Shown here one piece after another: positions 8,677 to 17,566 of a DNA stretch of 64,000 nucleotides. Origin of the DNA: Burkholderiales bacterium (GTDB lineage Bacteria > Pseudomonadota > Gammaproteobacteria > Burkholderiales > Burkholderiaceae_C). The stretch covers positions 1-64,000 of the forward strand of contig CANFPU010000004.1 of the NCBI GenBank assembly GCA_947448955.1, given 5' to 3'. Below the pieces are notes generated by a model that searched no databases, had not been told where the DNA came from, and worked only from the letters and a program-made list of their open reading frames with translations. A program made the position numbers and the translations under genes. Position 1 is the first letter of the stretch. Every line of letters starts with the position of its first letter.

Positions 8677-11600
8677 GCGACGTCAGCAGCAGCAAATTAG
8701 GCGACGCCATCAGCGACGAAACAAGCGACGCGATGGGCAGCCACTTAACCAAGACTTCAGACCCAGCGCCGTCAGCAGCCACCGCATCGATGGGCGTTGC
8801 AGGCCGCCTGGCACGCAGTTTCCAGTCGCATGCGCTGACCCCTTTGCTCGCGCTGGTGGCGATGCTGCTGGGTCTGTTTGCGGTGCTGGTAACGCCAAGA
8901 GAGGAAGAGCCGCAAATCAACGTGACGATGGCCAACGTGCTGATCCCGTTTCCGGGCGCTAGCAGCGCGGATGTGCAGGCGCTGGTGGCCCGGCCGGCCG
9001 AGCAGTTGCTGGGCCAGATCGCCGGCGTCGAGCACAGCTACTCCCTCGCCAGGCCGGGCGTCGCGGTGCTGACGGTGCAGTTCAAGGTTGGCGTGCCACG
9101 CACCGAGGCGCTGGTGCGGCTGTATGACGTGCTCAACGCCAACCAGGACTGGTTACCCGCTGGGCTGGGCTCGCTGACACCGATCGTCCGGCCGAAGGGC
9201 ATCGACGACGTGCCGGTGCTGGGCATCACGCTATGGGCGCTGGACCAACGCAGTGCCGTCGAGATCGAAAGCGTCGCGCACACGCTGGAAGCCGAGCTCA
9301 AACGCGTGCCTGGTAGCCGCGAGGTCAACACCATCGGCGGCCCCGGCCGGGTCGTGCAGGTCAGGCTCGATCCCGCCCGGCTGCGCGATCGCGGCATCGA
9401 CCTGTTGCGGCTCAAGAGCACGCTGGCAGCGGCCAACTTCGCAATGCCTGCCGGGTCGGTGATCGACCAGGACCCACCCGCTGGAGCGCTGCGAGGGCCG
9501 CGAGGGCCGCAGATGCTGGCGGTGCAGACCGGCGAGTTCCTGCGCTCGGCCGACGATGTCGCGGATCTGGTGGTCGGCGTCCACCAGGGCAAGCCGGTCT
9601 ACCTGCGCGAGGTCGCCGAGGTCCAGGCCGGCGCGGCCCAGGCCCAGCGCCATGTCTGGTTCACGCCGGGGGCCGGCAGCGTGGCCGGTCAAGCGGCCGG
9701 TCAAGCGGCCAGTCAAGCGGCCGGTCAGGTTTACCCGGCAGTGACGCTCACGCTGACCAAGCAGCCCGGCAGCAACGCTGTCGACGTCGCGGCGGCGGCA
9801 CGCAAGCGCTTGGACGAGTTGCGCAACACCGTGATCCCCGAGGGGCTGCAGGCCACGGTCACCAGGGACTACGGCCAGACCGCTGCCGAAAAGGCCAACA
9901 AGCTGATCCAGAAGCTGGCGTTCGCCACCGCGTCGGTGATCGCGCTGGTGGGACTGGCGCTGGGCCGGCGCGAGGCGTTGATCGTCGGCGCCGCGGTGAT
10001 CCTGACGCTGACCGCCACCTTGTTCGCCAGCTGGGCCTGGGGCTTCACGCTGAACCGGGTCTCGCTGTTCGCGCTGATCTTCTCGATCGGCATCCTGGTC
10101 GACGACGCGATCGTGGTGGTCGAGAACATCCACCGCCACCAGGCGCTGAGCCCGGGGCTGCCGCTGCGCAACATCATCCCGGCCGCCGTCGACGAAGTCG
10201 GCGGCCCCACCATCCTGGCCACGCTGACGGTGATCGCCGCGTTGTTGCCGATGGCTTTTGTCAGCGGGCTGATGGGCCCGTACATGAGCCCGATCCCCAT
10301 CAATGCCAGCTTGGGCATGGCGCTGTCTCTGCTGATCGCTTTCACCGTCACACCCTGGTTGGCGCTGCGGCTGATGAAGCCGGCCCACGCCGCGGCCGCC
10401 CAAGGACCCGGGCTTGGTCCGAAGCTGGCGAGGCTGTTCCAGCGCCTGCTGATGCCGCTGCTCGACAGCGCCAAGCGGCGCTGGATGCTGGCCTCGGGCA
10501 TCGTCGGCGCTTTGGGGCTGTCGATGGCCATGGCCGCGCTGCCGGGCACAGCCCTCGGCGTGGTGCTCAAGATGCTGCCCTTCGACAACAAGAGCGAGTT
10601 CCAACTTGTCGTCGACATGCCGGCAGGCACGCCGCTCGAATCCACCGCCGCTGCGCTGCAAGATCTGGCGGCCTTCCTGGCCCAGCAGCCCGAGGTGCTG
10701 AACTTGCAGGGCTATGCCGGCACCGCCAGCCCAATCACCTTCAACGGCTTGGTGCGTCAGTACTACCTGCGCGCCGATGCCGAGCAAGGCGACCTGCAGG
10801 TCAACCTGGTCGACAAGCAGCACCGCCACGAGAAGAGCCACGCGATCGCCCAGCGGCTGCGCCCGGCGCTGGAGAAGATCGCCGCCGGCCACGGCGCCAA
10901 GCTCAAGCTGGTCGAGGTGCCACCCGGTCCTCCGGTGCTCAGCCCCCTGGTGGCCGAGGTCTACGGCCCGGACGAGGCCGGCCGCCAGCGTCTGGCAGCC
11001 CAGGTAGCCAAGGCCTTTGCCGCCACCCCGGACATCGTCGGCATCGACACCACGCTGGCAGTGGACGCGCCGCGCGCCTTTCTGCGGGTGCAGCGCCAAC
11101 GCGCCGAAGCACTCGGCATCCCGGTGGCGGTGGTCGCGCAGACGGTGCAGGCTGCGCTGTCGGGTGCCGACGCCGCCTGGTTGCACGACGGCCAGGCCAA
11201 GTACCCGGTGCCGGTGCGACTGCAACTGCCGCGCGAGGCGCAAGTCGGGCTCGACGCGCTGCTGGCACTGCCGCTGCGCGCGGCGGTCGCCGCAGGGACC
11301 TCCGGCCCCGGCCAGTTGGTGCCGCTGGCTGAACTGGTCCGGGTCGAGCGCGGTGTGATCGACAAGCCCTTGTTCACCAAGGATCTCCAGGGCGTGAGCT
11401 ATGTCTTCGGCGACATGGCCGGCAAGCTCGACTCACCGCTGTACGGCTTGTTCGCGATCCGTCCCAAGCTGGCCCAACTCGCCCAACAAGGCGCCGAGAT
11501 CGGCGAGTACTGGATCCACCAACCCGCCGACCCTTTCCGCGAGTACGCTGTGAAATGGGACGGCGAGTCGCAGATCACCTACGAGACCTTTCGCGACATG

Positions 11601-12098
11601 GGCGCAGCTTACGGTGTTGGCCTGATCTTGATCTACTTGCTGGTGGTCGCACAATTCAAAAGTTATTTGACGCCACTGGTCATCATGGCGCCGATCCCGC
11701 TGACCCTCATCGGCGTGATGCCTGGCCATGCGCTGCTGGACGCGCAGTTCACCGCCACCAGCATGATCGGCATGATTGCGCTGGCCGGCATCATCGTTCG
11801 CAACTCGATCCTGCTGGTCGATTTCATTGAGTTGCAGCTTGAGCGTGGCCTCGCGTTCAAGCAGGCCGTCGTGGCTTCGGCCGCGGTGCGGGCCCAGCCG
11901 ATCGCACTGACCGGTCTGGCCGCGATGATCGGTGGCTTCTTCATCCTCGACGACCCGATCTTCAACGGTCTGGCGGTCTCGTTGATCTTCGGCATCCTGG
12001 TCTCCACGCTGCTCACGCTGGTGGTGATCCCGGTGCTGTACTTCGCGCTCTACCAGCGCCGCCATGCCCGGCGTTCCTCAACCACTCCACAGGCCTAA
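8673..12098 (+). CDS. RND-family efflux permease
   Basis: 1141 residues, full length for an inner-membrane RND pump: 12 membrane helices and two large periplasmic loops. The proton-relay Asp pair of TM4 is present (GILVDDAIVVVEN, D477-D478). At the AcrB Lys940 position of TM10 the motif reads GIIVRNSILLVD (R1043), as in some non-multidrug subfamilies. An unusually long N-terminal leader of about 45 residues precedes TM1. A Gly-Gln-Ala-Ala repeat sits in the first periplasmic loop. Substrate cannot be read from sequence; the linked persulfide/metal-type repressor hints at a stress-induced role. Confidence 0.92.
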   Translation: MSDVSSSKLGDAISDETSDAMGSHLTKTSDPAPSAATASMGVAGRLARSFQSHALTPLLALVAMLLGLFAVLVTPREEEPQINVTMANVLIPFPGASSADVQALVARPAEQLLGQIAGVEHSYSLARPGVAVLTVQFKVGVPRTEALVRLYDVLNANQDWLPAGLGSLTPIVRPKGIDDVPVLGITLWALDQRSAVEIESVAHTLEAELKRVPGSREVNTIGGPGRVVQVRLDPARLRDRGIDLLRLKSTLAAANFAMPAGSVIDQDPPAGALRGPRGPQMLAVQTGEFLRSADDVADLVVGVHQGKPVYLREVAEVQAGAAQAQRHVWFTPGAGSVAGQAAGQAASQAAGQVYPAVTLTLTKQPGSNAVDVAAAARKRLDELRNTVIPEGLQATVTRDYGQTAAEKANKLIQKLAFATASVIALVGLALGRREALIVGAAVILTLTATLFASWAWGFTLNRVSLFALIFSIGILVDDAIVVVENIHRHQALSPGLPLRNIIPAAVDEVGGPTILATLTVIAALLPMAFVSGLMGPYMSPIPINASLGMALSLLIAFTVTPWLALRLMKPAHAAAAQGPGLGPKLARLFQRLLMPLLDSAKRRWMLASGIVGALGLSMAMAALPGTALGVVLKMLPFDNKSEFQLVVDMPAGTPLESTAAALQDLAAFLAQQPEVLNLQGYAGTASPITFNGLVRQYYLRADAEQGDLQVNLVDKQHRHEKSHAIAQRLRPALEKIAAGHGAKLKLVEVPPGPPVLSPLVAEVYGPDEAGRQRLAAQVAKAFAATPDIVGIDTTLAVDAPRAFLRVQRQRAEALGIPVAVVAQTVQAALSGADAAWLHDGQAKYPVPVRLQLPREAQVGLDALLALPLRAAVAAGTSGPGQLVPLAELVRVERGVIDKPLFTKDLQGVSYVFGDMAGKLDSPLYGLFAIRPKLAQLAQQGAEIGEYWIHQPADPFREYAVKWDGESQITYETFRDMGAAYGVGLILIYLLVVAQFKSYLTPLVIMAPIPLTLIGVMPGHALLDAQFTATSMIGMIALAGIIVRNSILLVDFIELQLERGLAFKQAVVASAAVRAQPIALTGLAAMIGGFFILDDPIFNGLAVSLIFGILVSTLLTLVVIPVLYFALYQRRHARRSSTTPQA
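9683..9730 (+). repeat. 12-bp tandem repeat inside the RND permease gene
   Basis: Four consecutive units of GGCCGGTCAAGC (third unit with one change, fourth with two) encode AGQ-AAGQ-AASQ-AAGQ in the first periplasmic loop. The repeat is in frame, and slippage would lengthen or shorten the loop without breaking the frame. It is probably a flexible insertion outside the conserved porter subdomains. Confidence 0.8.
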
Positions 12099-12102
12099 CA
12101 CC

Positions 12103-12312
12103 ATGACCGTCGATCGATTGATACATGTTTTTGCGGGTTGCTTCATCCTGCTGTCGCTCGCGCTGGGCATCGCTGGCAGCCCGCTGTACGTCAGCCCTTG
12201 GTGGCTGGGCTTCACAGCGTTTGTCGGCGCCAACCTGCTGCAGTTCGGCTTCAGCAAGGTCTGCCCGATGGGCTGGATGCTCAAGAAACTGGGCGTGCCA
12301 GAGAAAGCTTGA
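12103..12312 (+). CDS. DUF2892 / YgaP-type transmembrane protein
   Basis: 69 residues with two membrane helices (about 7-25 and 32-50) and a C-terminal KVCPMGWMLKKLG motif. This matches the DUF2892 domain, known as the membrane part of the sulfurtransferase YgaP and as a stand-alone protein in sulfur- or metal-stress operons. ATG 12103 starts 4 bp after the permease stop. The Cys in the CP motif (C54) could take part in sulfur chemistry, which is speculative. The position between an RND pump and a CsoR/CstR-family regulator is a recurring arrangement in this group. Confidence 0.8.
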   Translation: MTVDRLIHVFAGCFILLSLALGIAGSPLYVSPWWLGFTAFVGANLLQFGFSKVCPMGWMLKKLGVPEKA

Positions 12313-12361
12313 AACGCCGAGCTTGAGTCGACAGGCCGAGCTTGCCGCGCAGACCGTGACA

Positions 12362-12697
12362 ATGCGGATTCATTCCGACCAAGCCGCTTGCGCGGCCAGC
12401 TCTGCCATGGCCCAACTCAGCGACGACCGCGCCCGCAAAGACCTGCTCAACCGGCTCAAACGCGCCGAAGGTCAGCTGCGCGGCATCCAGAGAATGATCG
12501 AGACCGGCGATGCCTGCCTGGACATTGCCAGCCAGATGGCGGCGGTGCGCAAGGCGCTGGACAGCGCCTATGTGCGCATGACGGTGTGCTTCATGCAACA
12601 AGAGCTGCAGGCCAGACTGGCGCCCGACGGCAGCCGCGAGGCCGACCTCACCGCCGTTCTCGGTGATGTCCAGACCTTGCTAAACAAGGTGCGGTAG
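12362..12697 (+). CDS. CsoR/FrmR-family (DUF156) repressor with a CstR-like cysteine pair
   Basis: 111 residues, all-helical DUF156 fold (LLNRLKRAEGQLRGIQRMIETGDACLDIASQM...). The family binds operator DNA as a tetramer and releases it on Cu, Ni, formaldehyde or persulfide. The sensor positions hold Cys52 and Cys76, but the His that copper CsoR proteins carry four residues before the second Cys is an Arg here (R72). Cys-Cys without His is the pattern of the persulfide sensor CstR. A second possible start lies at 12407 (96 residues). Last gene of the RND operon and probably its own regulator. Confidence 0.8.
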   Translation: MRIHSDQAACAASSAMAQLSDDRARKDLLNRLKRAEGQLRGIQRMIETGDACLDIASQMAAVRKALDSAYVRMTVCFMQQELQARLAPDGSREADLTAVLGDVQTLLNKVR

Positions 12698-12740
12698 CGC
12701 GCGCAGCCAAAGCAGCGGGCTGCGACGTGCCCGGCCTGGC

Positions 12741-12953
12741 TCAGGCCACGCTGGCGACCACCTCGCCCTCGCTGACGCTGTCGCCTTCCTTGACGAGCAG
12801 GCGGGTCAACGTGCCGGCGGCTGTCGCCTCGATCGGGATCTCCATCTTCATCGACTCCATGATCATGATCGCGTCGCCAGGCTGGACCTGGTCGCCGACC
12901 TTCATTTCGACTTTCCACACCGTGCCGGTGACAATTGATTTCAGATCTGCCAT
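12741..12953 (-). CDS. Free-standing biotinyl-domain protein (BCCP-like)
   Basis: 70 residues, which is the length of one biotinyl/lipoyl domain and nothing more. The biotinylation motif is ESMKMEIP with target K36, and the surrounding GDQVQPGDAI and VKEGDSVSEGEVVA turns are typical. It would carry biotin between a carboxylase and a carboxyltransferase, but no carboxylase subunit is in the window, so its partner is unknown. ATG 12953 follows a GGAGAA ribosome-binding site. It converges with the RND operon. The 123 bp between it and the ABC permease gene hold no other gene. Confidence 0.85.
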   Translation of the reverse strand: MADLKSIVTGTVWKVEMKVGDQVQPGDAIMIMESMKMEIPIEATAAGTLTRLLVKEGDSVSEGEVVASVA

Positions 12954-13076
12954 GCTGATTTCTCCTTGAGTTGAAACGCTTTGAAAACTGTCTAGGCTTG
13001 CGGCCGGGCGATGTTCACCCGGCGATGACGGCGGCAGGCAAGGCCTTGCTCGAGGGTCATCGCTCGCATCATGGTG

Positions 13077-13970
13077 TCACAACCGCCGCATCGTCGGGTC
13101 GAGCGCGACCCGCAGGGCCTCGCCGAGCGCGTTGAATGCCAACGCCGTGAACAAGATCGCCAAGCCCGGCGCCAGCATTTGGCTGGGGGCGAGCTCCATG
13201 TTCTGGTAGGCACGGGCCAGCATGCCGCCCCAGCTCGGGTGCGGCGGCTGGATGCCCAGACCGAGAAAGCTCAGCGAGGCTTCGGCCAGCAACGCACCGG
13301 CCAGCAGCAGCGTGACCTGCACGATCAACGGCTGCACCGTGTTGGGCAGCACATGGCGCCACAGCAGGCGGCCGGTGCTCGCGCCGAAGCAGCGCGCCGC
13401 GTCGACATAGAGTTCGTGTCGAACCACCAGGGTTCGCGCCCGCACCAGCCGCGCGAGTTGCGGCGCGAAGACGATCCCCACCGCGATCATCCCGTTGGTC
13501 AGGCCGATGCCCAGCGCGCCGGTCACCGCGATCGCCAGCACGATGGCCGGAAACGACAGCAAGGTGTCGATGCCGCGGCTGATCAGATCGTCGACCCAGC
13601 CGCCCAGAAAACCCGCAACCAGCCCAACCGGCACCCCCAGCAGCAACGCCACGCTGACCGCCAGCACGCTGGCATACAACGAGGCTGGCGCGCCATGGAT
13701 CAGCCGGCTGAGCACATCGCGGCCCAGGTCATCGGTGCCCAGCCAATGCGCTGCGCTGGCGTCAGCCAAGGTGTTGACCAGGTCTTGCTCGATCGGCGAA
13801 TAGGGCGCGATCCAAGGCGCGCCGATGGCCAGCCCCACCAGCGCCAACAGCAGTCCGAGGCTGGCCGCAGCGGCCAGGTCCGACCGCAACCAGCGCAGCA
13901 ACCGCGTGAGGCGCTGCGGCGCCGTGAGCGACGGCTCATCGAGGACGGATGGCTGGTCGTTCGGTCTCAT
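13077..13970 (-). CDS. Peptide-type ABC transporter permease, DppC-like
   Basis: 297 residues with about six membrane helices. It has the DppC/OppC hallmarks: WLGTDDLGRDVLSRLIHG near the N-terminus and a permease EAA loop (EAARCFGAS-like, DAARCFGASTGRLLWRHVLPN). Last gene of a five-gene operon (ATPases, binding protein, DppB, DppC). Its start overlaps the DppB-like stop by 4 bp. The open frame upstream is shadow sequence over the DppB gene. Substrate class (di- or oligopeptides, or related small molecules) is a family-level statement. Confidence 0.9.
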   Translation of the reverse strand: MRPNDQPSVLDEPSLTAPQRLTRLLRWLRSDLAAAASLGLLLALVGLAIGAPWIAPYSPIEQDLVNTLADASAAHWLGTDDLGRDVLSRLIHGAPASLYASVLAVSVALLLGVPVGLVAGFLGGWVDDLISRGIDTLLSFPAIVLAIAVTGALGIGLTNGMIAVGIVFAPQLARLVRARTLVVRHELYVDAARCFGASTGRLLWRHVLPNTVQPLIVQVTLLLAGALLAEASLSFLGLGIQPPHPSWGGMLARAYQNMELAPSQMLAPGLAILFTALAFNALGEALRVALDPTMRRL

Positions 13971-14920
13971 GTCACCCTCGGATCGGCCACCCGGTACAGC
14001 ATGTCGGCCAGCAAGTTCAGGCTGATCACGATCAGCACCATCGCGAACACGACGCCTTGGACGATGGGAAAGTCGCGGTGGATCGCGCCATTGACGATCA
14101 GGTTGCCCATGCCGGGAACCGCGAACACCGCCTCGACCACGACGGTGGCCGCCAGCAATCGGTTGGCCAGCAGCGCCACCACGGTGATCATGTTCATCGC
14201 GACGTTCTTCAACCCGTGTTGCCACAGGATGCGCGCAGGATGCATGCCCACGGCGTGCAAGGTTCGAACCGCTTGGGACGACAGGATCTCCATCAGCGAG
14301 CTGCGCAGCTGGCGCGCGATCTCGGCCACCCCGCCGGCCGCCAGCGCCAGACCTGGCAGCAGCGCATGGCGCAGCGACAGCACCGGGTCGGCCATCAACG
14401 GTGACGATCCAGTGGCTGGCAACCAGTTCAGTTGCAGCGCGAACAGCGACACCAGCAGCATCGCGAGCCAGAAGTTGGGTACCGCCACGCCGATCGACGC
14501 GAAACCCATCACGCCGCCGTCGATCCAGCTGCGAGGCCGGCTCGCGGCGAGCATGCCCAAGGGCACGCCGACGACCAGCGCGACGCTCAGCGCAATCGAG
14601 ACGATCAGCAAGGTGTTGGGCAGGCATCGCGCGATCGAGGTCATCACCGGCTCGCCCGACAGCAGCGATTTCGACAAGTCGCCGTGCACGGCCTTCCAAA
14701 GCCAGTCGCTGTACTGCAGCAGGAACGGACGGTCGAGCCCGTAAAGCATCCGGATCTCGGCGATGCGTTCATCGGTCGCGTTCTCGCCAGCCAGCGTGAC
14801 CGCGATGTCACCCGGCACCAGCTTGAGCAGGCTGAACACGACAAAGGTCGCAAATACCAGCACCGGCAAGGCCTGCGCCAGACGGCGCAACAGAAAGCGG
14901 AACCCGTCCCGGCCGATCAT
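13967..14920 (-). CDS. Peptide-type ABC transporter permease, DppB-like
   Basis: 317 residues from ATG 14920. DppB/OppB features are the N-terminal membrane helix followed by a periplasmic stretch (PGDIAVTLAGENATDERIAEIR), the LYGLDRPFLLQY motif, and an EAA loop (RTLHAVGMHPARILWQHGLKN). It pairs with the DppC-like subunit as a heterodimeric pore. It starts 34 bp after the binding-protein stop. The upstream part of the open frame (to 15022) lies over the binding-protein gene and was not used. Confidence 0.9.
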   Translation of the reverse strand: MIGRDGFRFLLRRLAQALPVLVFATFVVFSLLKLVPGDIAVTLAGENATDERIAEIRMLYGLDRPFLLQYSDWLWKAVHGDLSKSLLSGEPVMTSIARCLPNTLLIVSIALSVALVVGVPLGMLAASRPRSWIDGGVMGFASIGVAVPNFWLAMLLVSLFALQLNWLPATGSSPLMADPVLSLRHALLPGLALAAGGVAEIARQLRSSLMEILSSQAVRTLHAVGMHPARILWQHGLKNVAMNMITVVALLANRLLAATVVVEAVFAVPGMGNLIVNGAIHRDFPIVQGVVFAMVLIVISLNLLADMLYRVADPRVT

Positions 14921-14954
14921 GGTCTTGGCAAGCCGCGCAAGCTCAGGCAGACAC

Positions 14955-16541
14955 TCATGGCGCGAGCGAGACGTCCCAGAACTTGGGCTTGCCCAGCAGG
15001 TTGGGCTTGAAGCCCTTGACATTGGTCGCGACCGCGTCCAACTCGAAGTTGAACGCGATCGGTACGGCCAGCGCCTGCTCCATCACGATGCGCTGCACCT
15101 TGGCCAACACCTGCTTGCGGTAAGTGATGTCTTCCTTGGCGCGGCTGTCGAGCAGCAACTGGCTGAGCTCTTCGGACGCTTCGGCGCGACCGGCGTTGTA
15201 GTAAGCCCCTTTGCCGAACGCCAGCGCGTACGTCATGCTCGGGTCGGGCCGACCGGTCCAAGCCGCCTGCAGTGCATCGAACTTCTTCTCGTTGCCGAAG
15301 AACTGTCCGGCGGCCTCGGCGACCGTGCCGTTGATGTACTTGCAGCGGATGCCGATCTTGCTGAGCTGGTCGATCAGCACCTCGGATCGTCGCACCGCAT
15401 CCTGGTCGGTGTAGCCACCCACGGTGATGTCGAGCCCATTGGGATAGCCGGCCTCGACCATCAGCTTCTTGCCACGATCGGGGTCGAACTTGTAGAGCCC
15501 CGCCACGCCCTTGTCGTAGCCCCAATGGGTTGACGGCAGCAGCATCGCTGCGGGCTCGCCGACGCCGCCCATCGTCGCGTTGATGAACAGTTGACGGTTG
15601 ATGGCGAAGTTGATCGCCTGGCGCACCTTGGGGTTGTTCAGTGGCGCGCGGGCGTAGTTCAGGAACAACATGTAGCAGTAAAGCGTCGGCCCGGTCACCA
15701 CCGTCACATTTTTGGCCTTGCTGGCAATCGGCGAGTAGCGCGCCGACAAGCCGTATGCCAGGTGGTTCTGACCCGCCACCACCGAGCGCAGGCCGGTGGC
15801 CATCTCGGGGATGATCGACATCTCGATGCCATCGAGCGCGGGCTGGCCGGCGCGCCAATACTTGTCGTTGCGCGTGACCACCAGTTTCTGGTTGTCGGCC
15901 CAGCTGACGAACTTCCAGCGACCGGCGCCGACCGGCTTGCGGTCGTGCTCATTGCCCAGCGTCTGCACCGCCTTGGGGCTCACCATCATGCCGGCGCGGT
16001 CGGACAGGATCGCCGGCAGCGCTGCATCGGGTTGCTTCATCGTCAGCTTGAGCTGCAGCGGGCCGGTCACATCGACTGCGGTGATGTTGACGAGATCGAC
16101 CTTCACATTCGAGCGCGGGTCGTTGCGGTTGCGGTCGAGGTTGAACTTGACGGCTGCGGCGTCCATCGGCGTGCCGTCGTGAAACGTGATGCCTGGCTTG
16201 ATCGTCAGCACGAAGCTTTGGGCATCGGGGGTCGCCCACTCGGCCATGCCAGGAACCGGTTTGAGCGTGGCGTAGTCCCAGTCGACCAAGGTGTCGTAGA
16301 TAGTCCACAGAAACACATGGTCCGACCCTGCGCCGCCGGTGGCAGGGTCCATGCTGGAAGGATTGGCCGGTGCGGCGACCTTCAGCACGCCGCCTTTGGT
16401 CTGGGCCTGAGCCTGGGCCAGCGCCGGCAGCCCGGCCGTGCCCAGCGCGACGCCACCCAGCAGCGTCAGCGCTTCGCGGCGCTTCAGCCCCAGGGCGAGC
16501 GTGAAGGCGCTTTCGCGGTCATCTTGGTCGATCGGATTCAT
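14955..16541 (-). CDS. ABC transporter substrate-binding protein, DppA/SBP family 5
   Basis: 528 residues from ATG 16541, with ribosome-binding site GGAGATG. The N-terminus holds RR followed by a hydrophobic stretch (LKRREALTLLGGVALG) ending in ALAQAQA, which could be a Tat-type signal. The mature part has family 5 features: the GGVLKVAAPANPSSMDPATG start and PVGAGRWKFVSW. It delivers peptides or a related ligand to the linked permease. The start overlaps the stop of the upstream ATPase gene by 4 bp (ATGA), so expression of the two is coupled. Confidence 0.9.
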   Translation of the reverse strand: MNPIDQDDRESAFTLALGLKRREALTLLGGVALGTAGLPALAQAQAQTKGGVLKVAAPANPSSMDPATGGAGSDHVFLWTIYDTLVDWDYATLKPVPGMAEWATPDAQSFVLTIKPGITFHDGTPMDAAAVKFNLDRNRNDPRSNVKVDLVNITAVDVTGPLQLKLTMKQPDAALPAILSDRAGMMVSPKAVQTLGNEHDRKPVGAGRWKFVSWADNQKLVVTRNDKYWRAGQPALDGIEMSIIPEMATGLRSVVAGQNHLAYGLSARYSPIASKAKNVTVVTGPTLYCYMLFLNYARAPLNNPKVRQAINFAINRQLFINATMGGVGEPAAMLLPSTHWGYDKGVAGLYKFDPDRGKKLMVEAGYPNGLDITVGGYTDQDAVRRSEVLIDQLSKIGIRCKYINGTVAEAAGQFFGNEKKFDALQAAWTGRPDPSMTYALAFGKGAYYNAGRAEASEELSQLLLDSRAKEDITYRKQVLAKVQRIVMEQALAVPIAFNFELDAVATNVKGFKPNLLGKPKFWDVSLAP

Positions 16542-17566
16542 GTCATCTCCAGTGAAGTTCGGGGCTGAGCAGGCTGTGTTTGGGCAGTGTTCGACGCCGG
16601 TGGTCCGTCGGGCGTGGCGAAATGGCAGGCCACCCAATGCGCGGGCCGCAATTCGCGCCAAGCCGGCTGCTCGTCGCTGCAACGTGGCTTGGCATGCGGG
16701 CAGCGGGTACGGAAACGGCAGCCCGAGGGCGGATCCACCGGGCTGGGAATCTCGCCTTCGAGCACGATCCGACGCGCGGTGCGCAGCGCCGCAGGCAGCG
16801 GCACTGGCTCGGCTGACAGCAAGGCCTGGGTGTAGGGGTGCAGCGGTCGGTCGCTGAGCTGGTCGGTGGGCCCGAGCTCAAGCAATCGCCCAAGGTACAT
16901 CACCGCGATGCGGTCGCTGATGTGCGAGACCACCGACAGATCGTGGGTGATGAACACATAGGTCAGGCCAAGCTCGCGCTGCAGGTCCGCGAACAGGTTC
17001 AGGATGTCGCCGCGTATCGAGACGTCGAGCGCGGCCACCACCTCATCGCAGACGATGAGCTTCGGGCGCAGCGTCAACACCCGGGCGATGTTGACGCGCT
17101 GCTTCTGGCCACCCGAGAGCTGGTGCGGGAAGCGCGAAGCGTACTCGCGCGCCAAACCAACCCGAGACAGTGCGGCCAGCGCGGCGGCCTGCCTCGACTC
17201 GGCGCTGCCGCTGCCGGCAATCTGCAGCGGCTCGATCACCGAGTCGAGGATGCTCAGCCGCGGGTTGAGCGATGCGTTCGGATCCTGAAAAACGATCTGA
17301 TGCTCGCGGCGGCGCAGCCTCAGCTCGGCGCTAGACACCTTGGCCAGATCGACGCCACCGTGCAGCACCTGGCCCGCGCTGGGCTTGATCAGCGAGACCA
17401 GCGCACGCCCCAGCGTGGTCTTGCCAGAACCCGATTCACCAATCACGCCGAAGGTCTCGCCGGCCATCACCTGCAGGTTGACCCCGTCGACCGCCTTGAC
17501 GGTGGCGCGGCCATCCTGGGTCGGGAACAGGATGCGCAACTCGCGCGCCTCAACCATCGGGCTCAT
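16538..17566 (-). CDS. Peptide-type ABC transporter ATPase, DppF-like
   Basis: 342 residues. Walker A is GESGSGKT, the signature is LSGGQKQR and Walker B is LIVCDE. A C-terminal oligopeptide-transporter domain carries the Cys cluster CRFRTRCPHAKPRC, which usually binds an iron-sulfur cluster or stabilises the tail. The ATG at 17566 overlaps the previous ATPase gene by 4 bp; the longer open frame is shadow. It energises the linked permease pair. Confidence 0.92.
   Translation of the reverse strand: MSPMVEARELRILFPTQDGRATVKAVDGVNLQVMAGETFGVIGESGSGKTTLGRALVSLIKPSAGQVLHGGVDLAKVSSAELRLRRREHQIVFQDPNASLNPRLSILDSVIEPLQIAGSGSAESRQAAALAALSRVGLAREYASRFPHQLSGGQKQRVNIARVLTLRPKLIVCDEVVAALDVSIRGDILNLFADLQRELGLTYVFITHDLSVVSHISDRIAVMYLGRLLELGPTDQLSDRPLHPYTQALLSAEPVPLPAALRTARRIVLEGEIPSPVDPPSGCRFRTRCPHAKPRCSDEQPAWRELRPAHWVACHFATPDGPPASNTAQTQPAQPRTSLEMT

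Noticed and set aside
9231-11243. Minus-strand open frame (670 codons) inside the RND permease gene
   Set aside because: Composition dominated by Arg, Gln, His and Gly, typical of an antisense shadow; the permease is unambiguous.
12733-12747. Hairpin GGCCTG-GCT-CAGGCC between the repressor and biotinyl genes as a two-way terminator
   Set aside because: The stem is only 6 bp, overlaps the biotinyl stop codon and has no T-tract on either strand.
12995-13040. GCCGGG...CCCGGC inverted repeat upstream of the biotinyl gene
   Set aside because: Short arms of high-GC sequence with no T-tract; not distinguishable from chance.
13071-14744. Plus-strand open frame (557 codons) opposite the first ABC permease genes
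   Set aside because: Low-complexity antisense frame; both permeases on the minus strand have family motifs and 4-bp coupling.
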